This document shows, in pieces, positions 56,603-64,000 of a stretch of DNA of 64,000 bases; position 1 is the stretch's first letter, and each line of letters opens with the position of its first letter. A program made the translations under genes and the position numbers. The DNA comes from Bradyrhizobium sp. ORS 285 (GTDB lineage: Bacteria > Pseudomonadota > Alphaproteobacteria > Rhizobiales > Xanthobacteraceae). The stretch is taken from positions 4,609,001 through 4,673,000 of the forward strand of contig NZ_LT859959.1 of NCBI RefSeq assembly GCF_900176205.1, read 5' to 3'. The notes under the pieces were generated by a model that was given only the letters and a program-made list of their open reading frames with translations, made no database searches and was not told where the DNA came from.

Positions 56603-56630
56603 GGCCATCGGAAAAATCTGCGCCTCCCTG

Positions 56631-56658
56631 TGATCCAGCCCGACACCCCGTGCGTTCC
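56631..56658 (+). promoter_or_regulatory. RpoE/ChrR-type ECF promoter upstream of rpoE
   Basis: TGATCC (56631-56636), 16 bases, CGTTCC (56653-56658). It lies upstream of the sigma factor gene, as expected for autoregulation. It also rules out the longest reading of that gene, which would begin inside the promoter. Confidence 0.72.
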
Positions 56659-56809
56659 CCGGTATCAAGCATGCGTGCCGGGGACCATGACCACGCGAAT
56701 GAGAGCGGCTAGATTAACGCCCTGGAACGTGGCATCGTCCCGGCATAGGTTTGCACGGGCCTCGGGCGCGCGTGCCAGGGCAAATACGAGCAGAGAGCCG
56801 AAGGCAACT

Positions 56810-57355
56810 GTGGACTGGGCGGAATTGATCGGACGTGTCGCCGCGCGCGGCGACCGTGAGGCGTTCAAGGCCCTGTTCGAGCATTTCGCGCCCCGCATCA
56901 AAGGCTTCCTGATCAAGACCGGCTGCAATGCCGACGAGGCCGAGGAGATCGCCCAGTCGACCATGGTGGCGGTCTGGACCAAGGCGGCCCAATTCGACCC
57001 AACGACGGCGGGCGCGGCGGCCTGGATCTTCACGATCGCCCGCAATCAGCGCATCGATGCCGCGCGCAAGGCAATCCGCGAGGGTCGGCTGAGCAAGGAG
57101 ATCGTCCTCGACGAGGAGGCTGACCCGACGCTCGCTGCCGACCAGATCGTGTCGCGTGTCGAAGATGCCACACGCGTCGCGGCTGCGATCGAAAGATTGT
57201 CGGTGGAGCAATCCACCGTGATCCGCTTGTCGTTCATCGAGGAACGACCGCATTCGGAAATCGCGGCAGTGCTCGGACTGCCGCTTGGTACGGTAAAATC
57301 ACGCATCAGACTGGCGATGAATCGCCTGCGAGACCTGTTGGACGACGCGATATGA
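56810..57355 (+). CDS. rpoE: ECF sigma factor RpoE, ChrR-controlled (photo-oxidative stress type)
   Basis: 181 residues from the GTG at 56810 (VDWAELIGRVAARGDREAF), with GAAGG just upstream. ATGs at 56687 and 56699 would add an Arg/Ala-rich stretch unlike the family. Region 2 contains GCNADEAEEIAQSTMVAVWTKAAQFD and AAWIFTIARNQRIDAAR; region 4 is RPHSEIAAVLGLPLGTVKSRIRLAMNRL. Its stop overlaps the chrR start (ATGA), the arrangement of the singlet-oxygen-responsive RpoE-ChrR pair of Rhodobacter (group ECF11). The ChrR partner carries all zinc ligands, which makes the class firm. Confidence 0.88.
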   Translation: MDWAELIGRVAARGDREAFKALFEHFAPRIKGFLIKTGCNADEAEEIAQSTMVAVWTKAAQFDPTTAGAAAWIFTIARNQRIDAARKAIREGRLSKEIVLDEEADPTLAADQIVSRVEDATRVAAAIERLSVEQSTVIRLSFIEERPHSEIAAVLGLPLGTVKSRIRLAMNRLRDLLDDAI

Positions 57356-58002
57356 CGATCAGCCATCACCCGCCGGAAGACCTGTTGGCCGACTTCGCCA
57401 CCGGTGCGCTCGACGAGGCCGAGCGGCTCGTTGTCGGCGTCCACGTTGCCGAGTGCAGCCGTTGCCGGCGCTTCGTTCGCGCCATCGAGCAGTTGGCCGG
57501 CGCCGCGCTCGACAAGGTCGAGCCCGTCGCCATGGCCACGAACGCGTTCGATGCCGTAATGGCGAGGATCGATCGCGGCCCCCGGTCCGTTCCGCAGGTC
57601 AGCGAGATCGCCGAGATCGATCCGGAGCTAGCCGACCTGCCGGAGATGGTCAAACGCTATAAGATCGGTAAGCGCCGCCGGGTGGCGCCGGGCATCAGCA
57701 TGCGGCCCATCCAGCTCTCCCGTACCGGCAAGTCGCGCGCCTTCCTGCTGCGCTCCGAGCCGGGCGCGCGGATGCTGGAGCATACTCATTCCGGCAACGA
57801 GCTGACCTGCGTGCTGAAGGGCAGCTTCAGCCATCTCGGCGGCTATTACGGCCCCGGCGATTTCGACTATGGCGACGACGAGGTCGATCATCGTCCCGTA
57901 GTCGGCGACGAAGGGCCGTGCCTGTGCCTCGTGGCCATGACCGGCGACCTGCGTATGCACGGCCTGCTCGGCCGCATCATCAGTCCGTTCGTCCGGCTCT
58001 GA
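57352..58002 (+). CDS. chrR: ChrR-type zinc-dependent cupin anti-sigma factor
   Basis: 216 residues. The N-terminal anti-sigma domain has H6, H31, C35 and C38, the same positions as the zinc ligands of Rhodobacter ChrR. The C-terminal cupin domain has H144 and H146 (EHTHSGNE), E150 and H180 (DHRP), offset by a constant three residues from the Rhodobacter ligands. Both metal sites are therefore intact. ChrR holds RpoE inactive until singlet oxygen or peroxide triggers release. It is soluble, with no membrane segment. An ATGA overlap couples it to rpoE. Confidence 0.93.
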   Translation: MTISHHPPEDLLADFATGALDEAERLVVGVHVAECSRCRRFVRAIEQLAGAALDKVEPVAMATNAFDAVMARIDRGPRSVPQVSEIAEIDPELADLPEMVKRYKIGKRRRVAPGISMRPIQLSRTGKSRAFLLRSEPGARMLEHTHSGNELTCVLKGSFSHLGGYYGPGDFDYGDDEVDHRPVVGDEGPCLCLVAMTGDLRMHGLLGRIISPFVRL

Positions 58003-58106
58003 CCCCCTCGCTCATCGCCGCGAGCACCATGACGTCATTCAGACGGACGCACCCGTCTGGATGATCAGCCAGTTGCGCTCCCAAGCTGACGTCTGCACGT
58101 TAGCGG

Positions 58107-58134
58107 TGATCCGCATCACCCCCTGCCCCGTTTC
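58107..58134 (+). promoter_or_regulatory. RpoE/ChrR-type ECF promoter upstream of the second ECF sigma gene and photolyase
   Basis: TGATCC (58107-58112), 16 bases, CGTTTC (58129-58134), 28 bp before the ATG at 58162. The predicted transcript start would leave room for GGAGG at about 58151-58155. Confidence 0.72.
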
Positions 58135-58161
58135 AATCGAGGAAGCGGATGGAGGTGAAGG

Positions 58162-58761
58162 ATGCGATCAGCAAGCGCGGACCAGAAGAGCTACGTCGCA
58201 CATCTCAGCGGCCTTCTGGCTCGGGCCGGACGGAACGACGAACAGGCTTTTGCCGAGCTCCATGCCGCAACCCTCGTAAAGATGCGCAAGACCGTGCGTG
58301 CCCTGCTGCCCTCCTCGGCCGACCTCGATGATATCCTGCAGGACGGCTATGTGAAGATCTGGCGTCATGCGGCGAGCTTCGATCCGGCGCGGGCCTCGCC
58401 GATTACGTGGATGTGCACGATCATGCGCAACACCGCGATCGACAGCCTGCGGGCGACCGGCATGCCGACGTCGGAGCTCGACGAGGCGCTCACGGTCGCC
58501 GATCCTTCCGCGACGGAGACCGATGACGAGTTCGACTACGCGCAGGCTGAGCCGATCGCCCGCGAGGCGCTCAAGCGCCTGCCGGAGGAGCGCAGGCGTC
58601 TGCTCGCGCTCGCTTATCTGGAGGGCGAAAGCCGGACGCGGCTGTCGGAGCGGTTTGGCGTGCCGGTCGGCACGATCAAGACCTGGCTGCATCGCAGCCT
58701 GGTCACGGTGCGCAAGGACTGCCTCGGCCGGGCCTCCACACTCACAGCAGCGGCGGCCTGA
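58162..58761 (+). CDS. second ECF sigma factor
   Basis: 199 residues from the ATG at 58162, with GGAGG upstream. Region 2 contains ADLDDILQDGYVKIWRHAASFD followed by ITWMCTIMRNTAIDSLRA; region 4 contains LSERFGVPVGTIKTWLHRSLVTVR. This resembles SigK/RpoE-like ECFs. No anti-sigma gene follows; the photolyase gene starts 9 bp later. Its promoter matches that of rpoE, so it may be a second-tier sigma in a cascade below RpoE. Target promoters are unknown. Confidence 0.88.
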   Translation: MRSASADQKSYVAHLSGLLARAGRNDEQAFAELHAATLVKMRKTVRALLPSSADLDDILQDGYVKIWRHAASFDPARASPITWMCTIMRNTAIDSLRATGMPTSELDEALTVADPSATETDDEFDYAQAEPIAREALKRLPEERRRLLALAYLEGESRTRLSERFGVPVGTIKTWLHRSLVTVRKDCLGRASTLTAAAA

Positions 58762-58769
58762 TCTGCTGC

Positions 58770-60302
58770 ATGGCCAGAGCGCATCCTATCAAGATCAGGC
58801 ATCTCGTCGTCGTGCTGGGTGACCAGCTCGACGCTGACTCGGCTGCGTTCGACGGCTTCGATCCGGAGCAGGACGTCGTGCTCCAGATGGAGGTCACCGA
58901 CGAGGCGACCTACGTCCCGCAGCACAAGATGCGCATCGCCTTCTTCTTCGCGGCGATGCGCCACTTCCACGCCGATCTCCAATCCCGCGGCCGCAACGTG
59001 CACTACGTGCAGCTCGACGATCCCGCCAACACCGGCGCGCTCGACAGCGAGATCGCACGTCACCAGGCTCTGTTGCAGCCCGAGGCCACGATCGTGCTGG
59101 AGCCCGGCGATTTTCGCGTGCGCGAGAGCTTGCGCAAGCTGCCGCAGCGGCCGGACATCCGGCGCGATCGCCACTTCCTGTGCACGGCCGACGAGTTCGA
59201 CGCCTTCACCGAGCGCCATCCGCGCCCGATCATGGAAACTTTCTACCGCGCGATGCGGCGCAAGACCGGTCTCCTGCTCGACGAGAGCGGCAAGCCCATC
59301 GGCGGCAGCTGGAATTTCGATGCCGAGAACCGCAAGGGCTTTGGCAAATCGCGCCCGCCGATCCCTGTCCCCCGCTCCTACACGCCCGATGCGATCACGC
59401 AGGACGTCATCAAGCTCGTTGCCAATCGCTTCTCCAACAGCCCCGGCAAGCTCGAGCGCTTCGACCTGCCGGTCTCGCGCGTCGACGCGCTGACCGAGCT
59501 GTCGGATTTCGTGGCCTGGCGCCTCTCGTTGTTCGGCACCTATCAGGACGCGATGCTGACCGACGAGCCGTTTCTGTATCACTCGCGGTTGTCGGGCGCG
59601 CTGAACCTGCACATGCTCAACCCGCGCGAGGTGGTCGACGCCGCGCTCGCCAACCGCAACGCGCCGCTCAACGCGCTCGAAGGCTTCGTGCGTCAGATCA
59701 TCGGCTGGCGCGAATTCGTGCGCGGCATCTATTGGCAGCGCATGCCTCACTACGCCGACGAGAACGCGCTCGACGCCAATCTGCCGATGCCGCGCTTCTA
59801 CTGGACCGGCGAGACCGAGATGCGCTGCCTGTCGCAGGCGATCGGGCACACCATCGACCACGCCTATGCGCATCACATCGAGCGGCTGATGGTGCTCGGC
59901 CTGTTCGCGATGCTGCTCGGCGTCAAGCCGCACGACGTGCATCTCTGGCACATGTCGATGTTCCACGACGCGATCGACTGGGTGTCGCTGCCCAACACGC
60001 TCGGCATGAGCCAGCATGGCGACGGCGGCGTGGTCGGCACCAAGCCCTACGCGGCCTCGGGCCACTACATCGACCGCATGAGCGACCATTGCCGCCACTG
60101 CCGCTACGACCCGAAGCAGGCGACCGGCGACAAGGCCTGCCCGTTCACGACGCTGTATTGGAGCTTCCTCGCCAAGCACCGCCGCCGCTTCGCCAACAAT
60201 GGCCGGATGCGCAACCAATACGTCAATCTAGAACGCCGCAGCGCAGCCGAGATCCGCGCCATCCGCAGCCACGCCGATACCATCACCGCGGCGATGGTCT
60301 AA
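58770..60302 (+). CDS. FeS-type bacterial cryptochrome/(6-4) photolyase (PhrB/CryB family)
   Basis: 510 residues. The opening IRHLVVVLGDQLDADSAAF is typical of the deoxyribodipyrimidine-photolyase-related family. Four cysteines, C353, C441, C444 and C457, have exactly the spacing of the 4Fe-4S ligands of Agrobacterium PhrB (C350, C438, C441 and C454). This class repairs (6-4) photoproducts using FAD and a lumazine (DMRL) antenna. It lies 9 bp after the second ECF gene in one transcript, so repair is tied to the light/singlet-oxygen response. Confidence 0.93.
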   Translation: MARAHPIKIRHLVVVLGDQLDADSAAFDGFDPEQDVVLQMEVTDEATYVPQHKMRIAFFFAAMRHFHADLQSRGRNVHYVQLDDPANTGALDSEIARHQALLQPEATIVLEPGDFRVRESLRKLPQRPDIRRDRHFLCTADEFDAFTERHPRPIMETFYRAMRRKTGLLLDESGKPIGGSWNFDAENRKGFGKSRPPIPVPRSYTPDAITQDVIKLVANRFSNSPGKLERFDLPVSRVDALTELSDFVAWRLSLFGTYQDAMLTDEPFLYHSRLSGALNLHMLNPREVVDAALANRNAPLNALEGFVRQIIGWREFVRGIYWQRMPHYADENALDANLPMPRFYWTGETEMRCLSQAIGHTIDHAYAHHIERLMVLGLFAMLLGVKPHDVHLWHMSMFHDAIDWVSLPNTLGMSQHGDGGVVGTKPYAASGHYIDRMSDHCRHCRYDPKQATGDKACPFTTLYWSFLAKHRRRFANNGRMRNQYVNLERRSAAEIRAIRSHADTITAAMV

Positions 60303-60412
60303 AGTCCTCCCCGCCTGAACGGCGCTCACGGCTTGCTGGCGGGCGGACGATGGGTCATATCTTGGGCAGTTCCTTCCTCGCCCGCCGATCTTAAGCCCGG
60401 AATGCCCCGCCC

Positions 60413-61696
60413 ATGACCGCCGCCATCGTCGCCGTGTTCGCGCTCGCCTATGCCGTGGTCGCGCTGGAGCATCCCTTCCGGATCAATAAGGCGGCCACCG
60501 CCCTGGTCGGCGCCGGGCTGATGTGGACGATCTACGCGGTGGTGGGCGCGACACCCGCCGCGGTGGCGAGCGAGCTCAACGAGTCCGTGGCCTCGACGGC
60601 CCAGATCATCTTCTTCCTGATCGGCGCCATGACCATCGTCGAGGTGATCGATGCGCATAACGGCTTCGAGGTCGTGACCTCGCTGATCGGCACCCGCAAC
60701 CAGGTGACGCTGGTCTGGCTGGTCGGCTTCGTCACCTTCTTCCTCAGCGCCATGCTCGACAATCTTACGACAGCGATCGTGATGGTGTCGCTGATGAAGA
60801 AGCTGTCCGGCCGCGACGAGGACCGGCTGGTGTTTGCCGCCATCATCGTCATCGCGGCGAACGCCGGCGGCGCGTGGTCGGCGATCGGCGACGTCACCAC
60901 GACGATGCTGTGGATCGGCGGTCAGATCACGCCGCTCGCGATCATGAAATCGGTGTTCATCGCCTCGCTGCTGAACCTGCTGGTGCCGCTCGCAGTCGTG
61001 AGCTTCAGCCTGCGCGGCAAGCAGCTGGTGCCCCCGGCCAGCGCGGGCCTCGCCTCGATCAGCCCGATCCTGCCGTTCGAGCGCAACCTGATGTTCTTCA
61101 TGGGCCTCGGCATTCTCGTCGCCGTGCCGCTGTTCAAGGCGGTGACGCATCTGCCGCCGTTCATGGGCATCCTGTTCGGCCTCGGCCTGCTCTGGATGGT
61201 CGGCGAGATCATCCATCGCGAGAAGGCGTCCGAGCAGAAGCAGCGCCTGACGCTCGTCCATGCGCTGACCCGCATCGACATGCCCTCGATCGTGTTCTTC
61301 ATCGGCATCCTCTTGGCGGTCGCGGCCCTCGAGCACACCCACATCCTTCAGGCGCTCGCGCAATGGCTCGACCGCACGGTCGGCCGGCTCGACCTGATCG
61401 TGATCGTGCTCGGCCTCGCCAGCGCCGTGATCGACAACGTGCCGCTGGTCGCCGCCTCCATGGGAATGTACAGCCTGAGCCAATATCCTCCGGACAGTTT
61501 TTTGTGGGAGTTCGTCGCCTACTGCGCCGGCACCGGCGGCTCGATCCTGATCATCGGCTCGGCGGCGGGCGTCGCCGCGATGGGGCTCGAGAACATCCAC
61601 TTCTTCTGGTACGTCCGCCGCATCAGCGGCATCGCGCTGCTCGGCTATTTCGCCGGCGCCGCGGCCTACATCATCCAATACAATCTGCTGCACTGA
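60413..61696 (+). CDS. nhaD: sodium:proton antiporter, NhaD type
   Basis: 427 residues, about 12 hydrophobic segments. Conserved motifs include FLIGAMTIVEVIDAHNGFEVV, FFLSAMLDNLTTAIVMVSLMKKL, NAGGAWSAIGDVTTTMLWIG and, near the C terminus, SAVIDNVPLVAASMGMY and GSAAGVAAMG, all typical of NhaD in the ion-transporter superfamily. It exchanges Na+ or Li+ for protons across the inner membrane. It lies 110 bp after the photolyase gene and 9 bp before a dehydrogenase gene. The symbol rests on family level only. Confidence 0.85.
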   Translation: MTAAIVAVFALAYAVVALEHPFRINKAATALVGAGLMWTIYAVVGATPAAVASELNESVASTAQIIFFLIGAMTIVEVIDAHNGFEVVTSLIGTRNQVTLVWLVGFVTFFLSAMLDNLTTAIVMVSLMKKLSGRDEDRLVFAAIIVIAANAGGAWSAIGDVTTTMLWIGGQITPLAIMKSVFIASLLNLLVPLAVVSFSLRGKQLVPPASAGLASISPILPFERNLMFFMGLGILVAVPLFKAVTHLPPFMGILFGLGLLWMVGEIIHREKASEQKQRLTLVHALTRIDMPSIVFFIGILLAVAALEHTHILQALAQWLDRTVGRLDLIVIVLGLASAVIDNVPLVAASMGMYSLSQYPPDSFLWEFVAYCAGTGGSILIIGSAAGVAAMGLENIHFFWYVRRISGIALLGYFAGAAAYIIQYNLLH

Positions 61697-61705
61697 GGAG
61701 AGCGG

Positions 61706-63745
61706 ATGAGCCGGTCGTGGCGCATCCTCGCAATGATCGCGACCGTGCTGCTCGGCGCAGCCGCCGGCCATGCCGACGATGCGACGATCAAGAGCGGCTA
61801 TGCGCTTGACCAAGCCAGTTGCGGCGAAGGTCCCCTCGCCTTCCCGCGATTGCAGATCGACATGAAGGCCGGCTTCTGCGCCGGACTCGTTGCCAGCCGC
61901 GACGATGGCCTGAGATTTCCCCGCAGCATCGTGCAGATCCCCGGCAAGCCGCTGTTCGTGGTCGCCGACATGGGCGGCTGGGGCCATGACGACGGGCGGC
62001 TGCTGATCCTCGATCCCACGGCGCCAGCCGGACAACGAATTCGCGAAGCGATCACCCGGCTGTCCTATCCGTTCGGTCTCGCCGTCGGGCCTGCGGGCAA
62101 GATCTACGCATCGACCGACACATCGATCTTCCGCATCGACCCGCTGGCAGCGAATCCGAAGTCGACGATCGAGACCATCATCCGCGACCTGCCTGGACGC
62201 AGGCTCACGCTGCCGGACGGCACACGCATCACCGAGAGCGCGCATCCGCTGAAGGCCATCGCCTTCGACCGCACCGGCCGGCTGTTCGTGAATGTCGGCT
62301 CGCACAGCGACAACTGCCTGTCCTCGGCGCCGGATCGTTGCGCGGCAGCCGAAGGCGCCTCGCCGCTCGCGGCGATCTGGCTGTTCACGCCTCCGGCCGG
62401 CGGCGTGTTTCCGGCTCTGGCCTCCGGCGACTCCGATCCGCCGCATCAGGTGTTCGCGCGCGGCCTGCGCAACTCGATGGCGCTCGCGCTGCATCCGCGC
62501 TTTCCCGATTCCGGGATGGCCTTCCTGCAGGGCGAGAACGCGCGCGATCTGCAGGACGTCTTCGCGCCCAATGAGGAAATCAACGCGATCGAGCAAGGCC
62601 GCCACTATGGCTGGCCCTATTGCTACGATCTCGCCACGCCGAGCCCCGAGTTCAAGCGCGCGCTGCAGTCGGGCGGCCTCAAGGACTTCTGCAAGACGAC
62701 CGCGCTCTACAAGCAGCCCTGGTCGCTGCTGCCGCCGCATGGCGCACCGCTCGGCATGCTCTACTACACCGGCGAGCGGTTCGACGATCTCAAGGGCAAG
62801 CTGCTGGTCGGCCTGCATGGCTATCGTCCCACGGGCAGCCGCCTGGTCGCCTATGAGGTCGATGAGCGCGGCTTCCCGAAGGTGAGCCCGCCGCCGGTGC
62901 GCTATCACGTCAGCTGCGCCGCCGAACCGACCCGCGCCTTCCAGACATCGGCAGGCCCCGCGCCCGCGGCCGCCTTCGACGAGATCATCTCCGGCTGGCA
63001 TCGCGTCAACGGCATCCGCCCGCAAGGCGCGCCGGTCGGCATGACCATCGCCGACGACGGCGCGATCTGGCTGGTCGAGGACAAGAACCAGACCGTGATC
63101 CGCATCGATCGCACCAGCGAGGCCGCGCCGGAGCCGCTGCCCTGCGACACCAGGAGTAATCAGCTGATCGACCAGCTCGTTGCCTTCGTGATGGATGATG
63201 CCGCGAGCCATCAGCGACTGGCGACCGTGCGAAAGAACCTGGTCGAGAAACATTGCAGCGGTTGCCATTCGGAGTTCGGCCTGAGGCCGGGACAATCCGA
63301 GCGCGACAAGGACAGCGCCGTGCTGCGCTTCATGCTGGCGCAGGACGGCTGGATCACTCCGGGCGATCCCGAATCCGGCCGCCTCCGCCAGCGGCTGCGC
63401 GGCCTCGGCGCCGAACGGCAGATGCCGCCCGGTGGCAACCTCATCAAGACGGAACCAGGCTACGCCAAACTGCTTGGTGTCGCCGACGACCTCGTTGCAC
63501 GCATGGTTCCGGGCACACGGATGCGCGTGAAGGCCGGCGGCCCGCCGCATCGCAAGTTCTTCGCTCGGGACGGTCGCGACTGCGGCGACATCCCGTTCGG
63601 CAAGGTCGTGGTCGTGACGGAAAAGTCTGCCGTCAATAAGCCCGGCTTCAGCCGTTTATTCCGGCCCGCCGACACCTACCTCAACGGCACCTGCACGGAC
63701 GACAATGGCTATTACATCCAACAACAATTCCTGGTGCCGCTCTGA
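61706..63745 (+). CDS. PQQ/sorbosone-dehydrogenase-like beta-propeller protein with C-terminal cytochrome c motif
   Basis: 679 residues. Signal peptide about 1-23 (ILAMIATVLLGAAAGHA). Six-bladed beta-propeller of the glucose/sorbosone dehydrogenase family: FPRSIVQIPGKPLFVVADMGGW, YPFGLAVGPAGKIYAST, VFARGLRNSMALALHP, and NEEINAIEQGRHYGWPYC, where the GxxYGWP block is a family hallmark. At the C terminus KHCSGCHSEFG gives a heme c site (C517, C520, H521) with a possible Met ligand further on (RQMPPGGN). So the dehydrogenase and its electron acceptor are probably fused. Several extra cysteine pairs suggest disulfides. Substrate unknown. Confidence 0.82.
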   Translation: MSRSWRILAMIATVLLGAAAGHADDATIKSGYALDQASCGEGPLAFPRLQIDMKAGFCAGLVASRDDGLRFPRSIVQIPGKPLFVVADMGGWGHDDGRLLILDPTAPAGQRIREAITRLSYPFGLAVGPAGKIYASTDTSIFRIDPLAANPKSTIETIIRDLPGRRLTLPDGTRITESAHPLKAIAFDRTGRLFVNVGSHSDNCLSSAPDRCAAAEGASPLAAIWLFTPPAGGVFPALASGDSDPPHQVFARGLRNSMALALHPRFPDSGMAFLQGENARDLQDVFAPNEEINAIEQGRHYGWPYCYDLATPSPEFKRALQSGGLKDFCKTTALYKQPWSLLPPHGAPLGMLYYTGERFDDLKGKLLVGLHGYRPTGSRLVAYEVDERGFPKVSPPPVRYHVSCAAEPTRAFQTSAGPAPAAAFDEIISGWHRVNGIRPQGAPVGMTIADDGAIWLVEDKNQTVIRIDRTSEAAPEPLPCDTRSNQLIDQLVAFVMDDAASHQRLATVRKNLVEKHCSGCHSEFGLRPGQSERDKDSAVLRFMLAQDGWITPGDPESGRLRQRLRGLGAERQMPPGGNLIKTEPGYAKLLGVADDLVARMVPGTRMRVKAGGPPHRKFFARDGRDCGDIPFGKVVVVTEKSAVNKPGFSRLFRPADTYLNGTCTDDNGYYIQQQFLVPL

Positions 63746-63774
63746 CAGCAAGCTGCATCCGCTCCCGCCGCGGC

Positions 63775-63890
63775 CCATCCTTCGAGACGCCCGCCTCCGG
63801 CGAGCTCCTCAGGATGAGGGTGGCATGCGCGGTGACACTCGTGCCCCTCATGGTGAGGAGCGCCGCGCGCGGCGCGTCTCGAACCATGAG
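63775..63890. repeat. inverted-repeat element of the TTCGAGACGC family
   Basis: TTCGAGACGC (63781-63790) and GCGTCTCGAA (63874-63883) are exact reverse complements. CTCCTCAGGATGAGG and CCTCATGGTGAGGAG are related inner parts. A distinct family common in Bradyrhizobium as I recall it. Confidence 0.75.
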
Positions 63891-63900
63891 GCCACAGATC

Positions 63901-63943
63901 GTAGGGTGGGCAAAGCGATCGCCGCAGGCGATGCGTGCCCACC
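63901..63943 (+). repeat. REP repeat copy J
   Basis: Begins GTAGGGTGGGCAAAGCGATC and ends GTGCCCACCG, with the centre GCGATCGCCGCAGGCGATGC. It is followed at 63968 by a reverse-orientation start (GATGGGCACGGCGCGC) that runs off the window, so it is again an inverted pair. Confidence 0.85.
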
Positions 63944-64000
63944 GGCCGCGGGCACCGGTGCTCGTGATGATGGGCACGGCGCGCACGAGACCGCATTCGG

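Noticed and set aside
60326..63550. Very long antisense open frame opposite nhaD and the dehydrogenase gene
   Set aside because: High GC at third codon positions keeps the opposite strand open. The translation is rich in Arg, Gly, His and Asp with no family resemblance, while both plus-strand genes are clearly real. The same applies to long antisense frames at about 250-1800, 2177-4051, 5301-6749, 7542-9158, 13495-15042, 37040-38509, 49541-51682, 51982-53622 and 58614-60218.

Overview
The window is high-GC alphaproteobacterial DNA with tight operons, many ATGA start/stop overlaps and many interspersed palindromic repeats. Gene content points to Bradyrhizobium: a hopanoid (hpn) cluster with a likely 2-methylhopanoid methylase, an imuA-imuB-dnaE2 mutasome with an alphaproteobacterial LexA box, a ChrR-type sigma/anti-sigma pair, an iron-sulfur photolyase, and the GTAGGGTGGGCAAAG-type repeats. 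Genus is an inference from content; species cannot be fixed. Layout, left to right. 1-4767: end of a nitrilase-family hydrolase, then a branched-chain-amino-acid/urea-type ABC transporter whose second permease and first ATPase are fused. 4764-9176 (minus): a heavy-metal-type RND pump and its membrane fusion protein, with no outer-membrane partner here. 9177-11529: mostly non-coding, with one membrane protein gene, a nested palindrome, a repeat pair and a cluster of TGCGCA operator-like sites. 11530-15652: a D-threonate-type catabolic operon (KdgT-family permease, four-carbon acid sugar kinase, PdxA2-type dehydrogenase, DeoR regulator). 15703-16549: a REP-associated tyrosine transposase (RAYT) gene bracketed by two copies of its own inverted REP pair. 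16570-25808: SOS locus. dnaE2, imuB and imuA run leftward; a radical SAM protein and a DUF4130-UdgX fusion run rightward; one LexA box sits between them. dnaE2 carries an in-frame palindromic repeat. 25878-30401: M20 amidohydrolase, GMC oxidoreductase and acyltransferase. 30617-33324: metallophosphoesterase, cupredoxin, ECF sigma and anti-sigma in one operon. 33710-53577: hopanoid region: hpnO, hpnN, ispH, hpnH, hpnG, hpnE, hpnD, hpnC, and further on a second MMPL/RND transporter next to hpnP. The squalene-hopene cyclase gene is absent from the gap between hpnE and hpnG, where it usually lies. 54136-60302: chemoreceptor, then folE, rpoE-chrR, a second ECF sigma and an FeS-type photolyase. The last three transcription units each carry TGATCC-N16-CGTT(T/C)C at promoter distance, which suggests one photo-oxidative-stress regulon. 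60413-63745: NhaD-type antiporter and a PQQ/sorbosone-dehydrogenase-like beta-propeller with a C-terminal cytochrome c motif. The window ends in further repeats. At least nine families of palindromic repeat lie between genes. I saw no tRNA, rRNA, CRISPR array, phage or complete classical insertion sequence.
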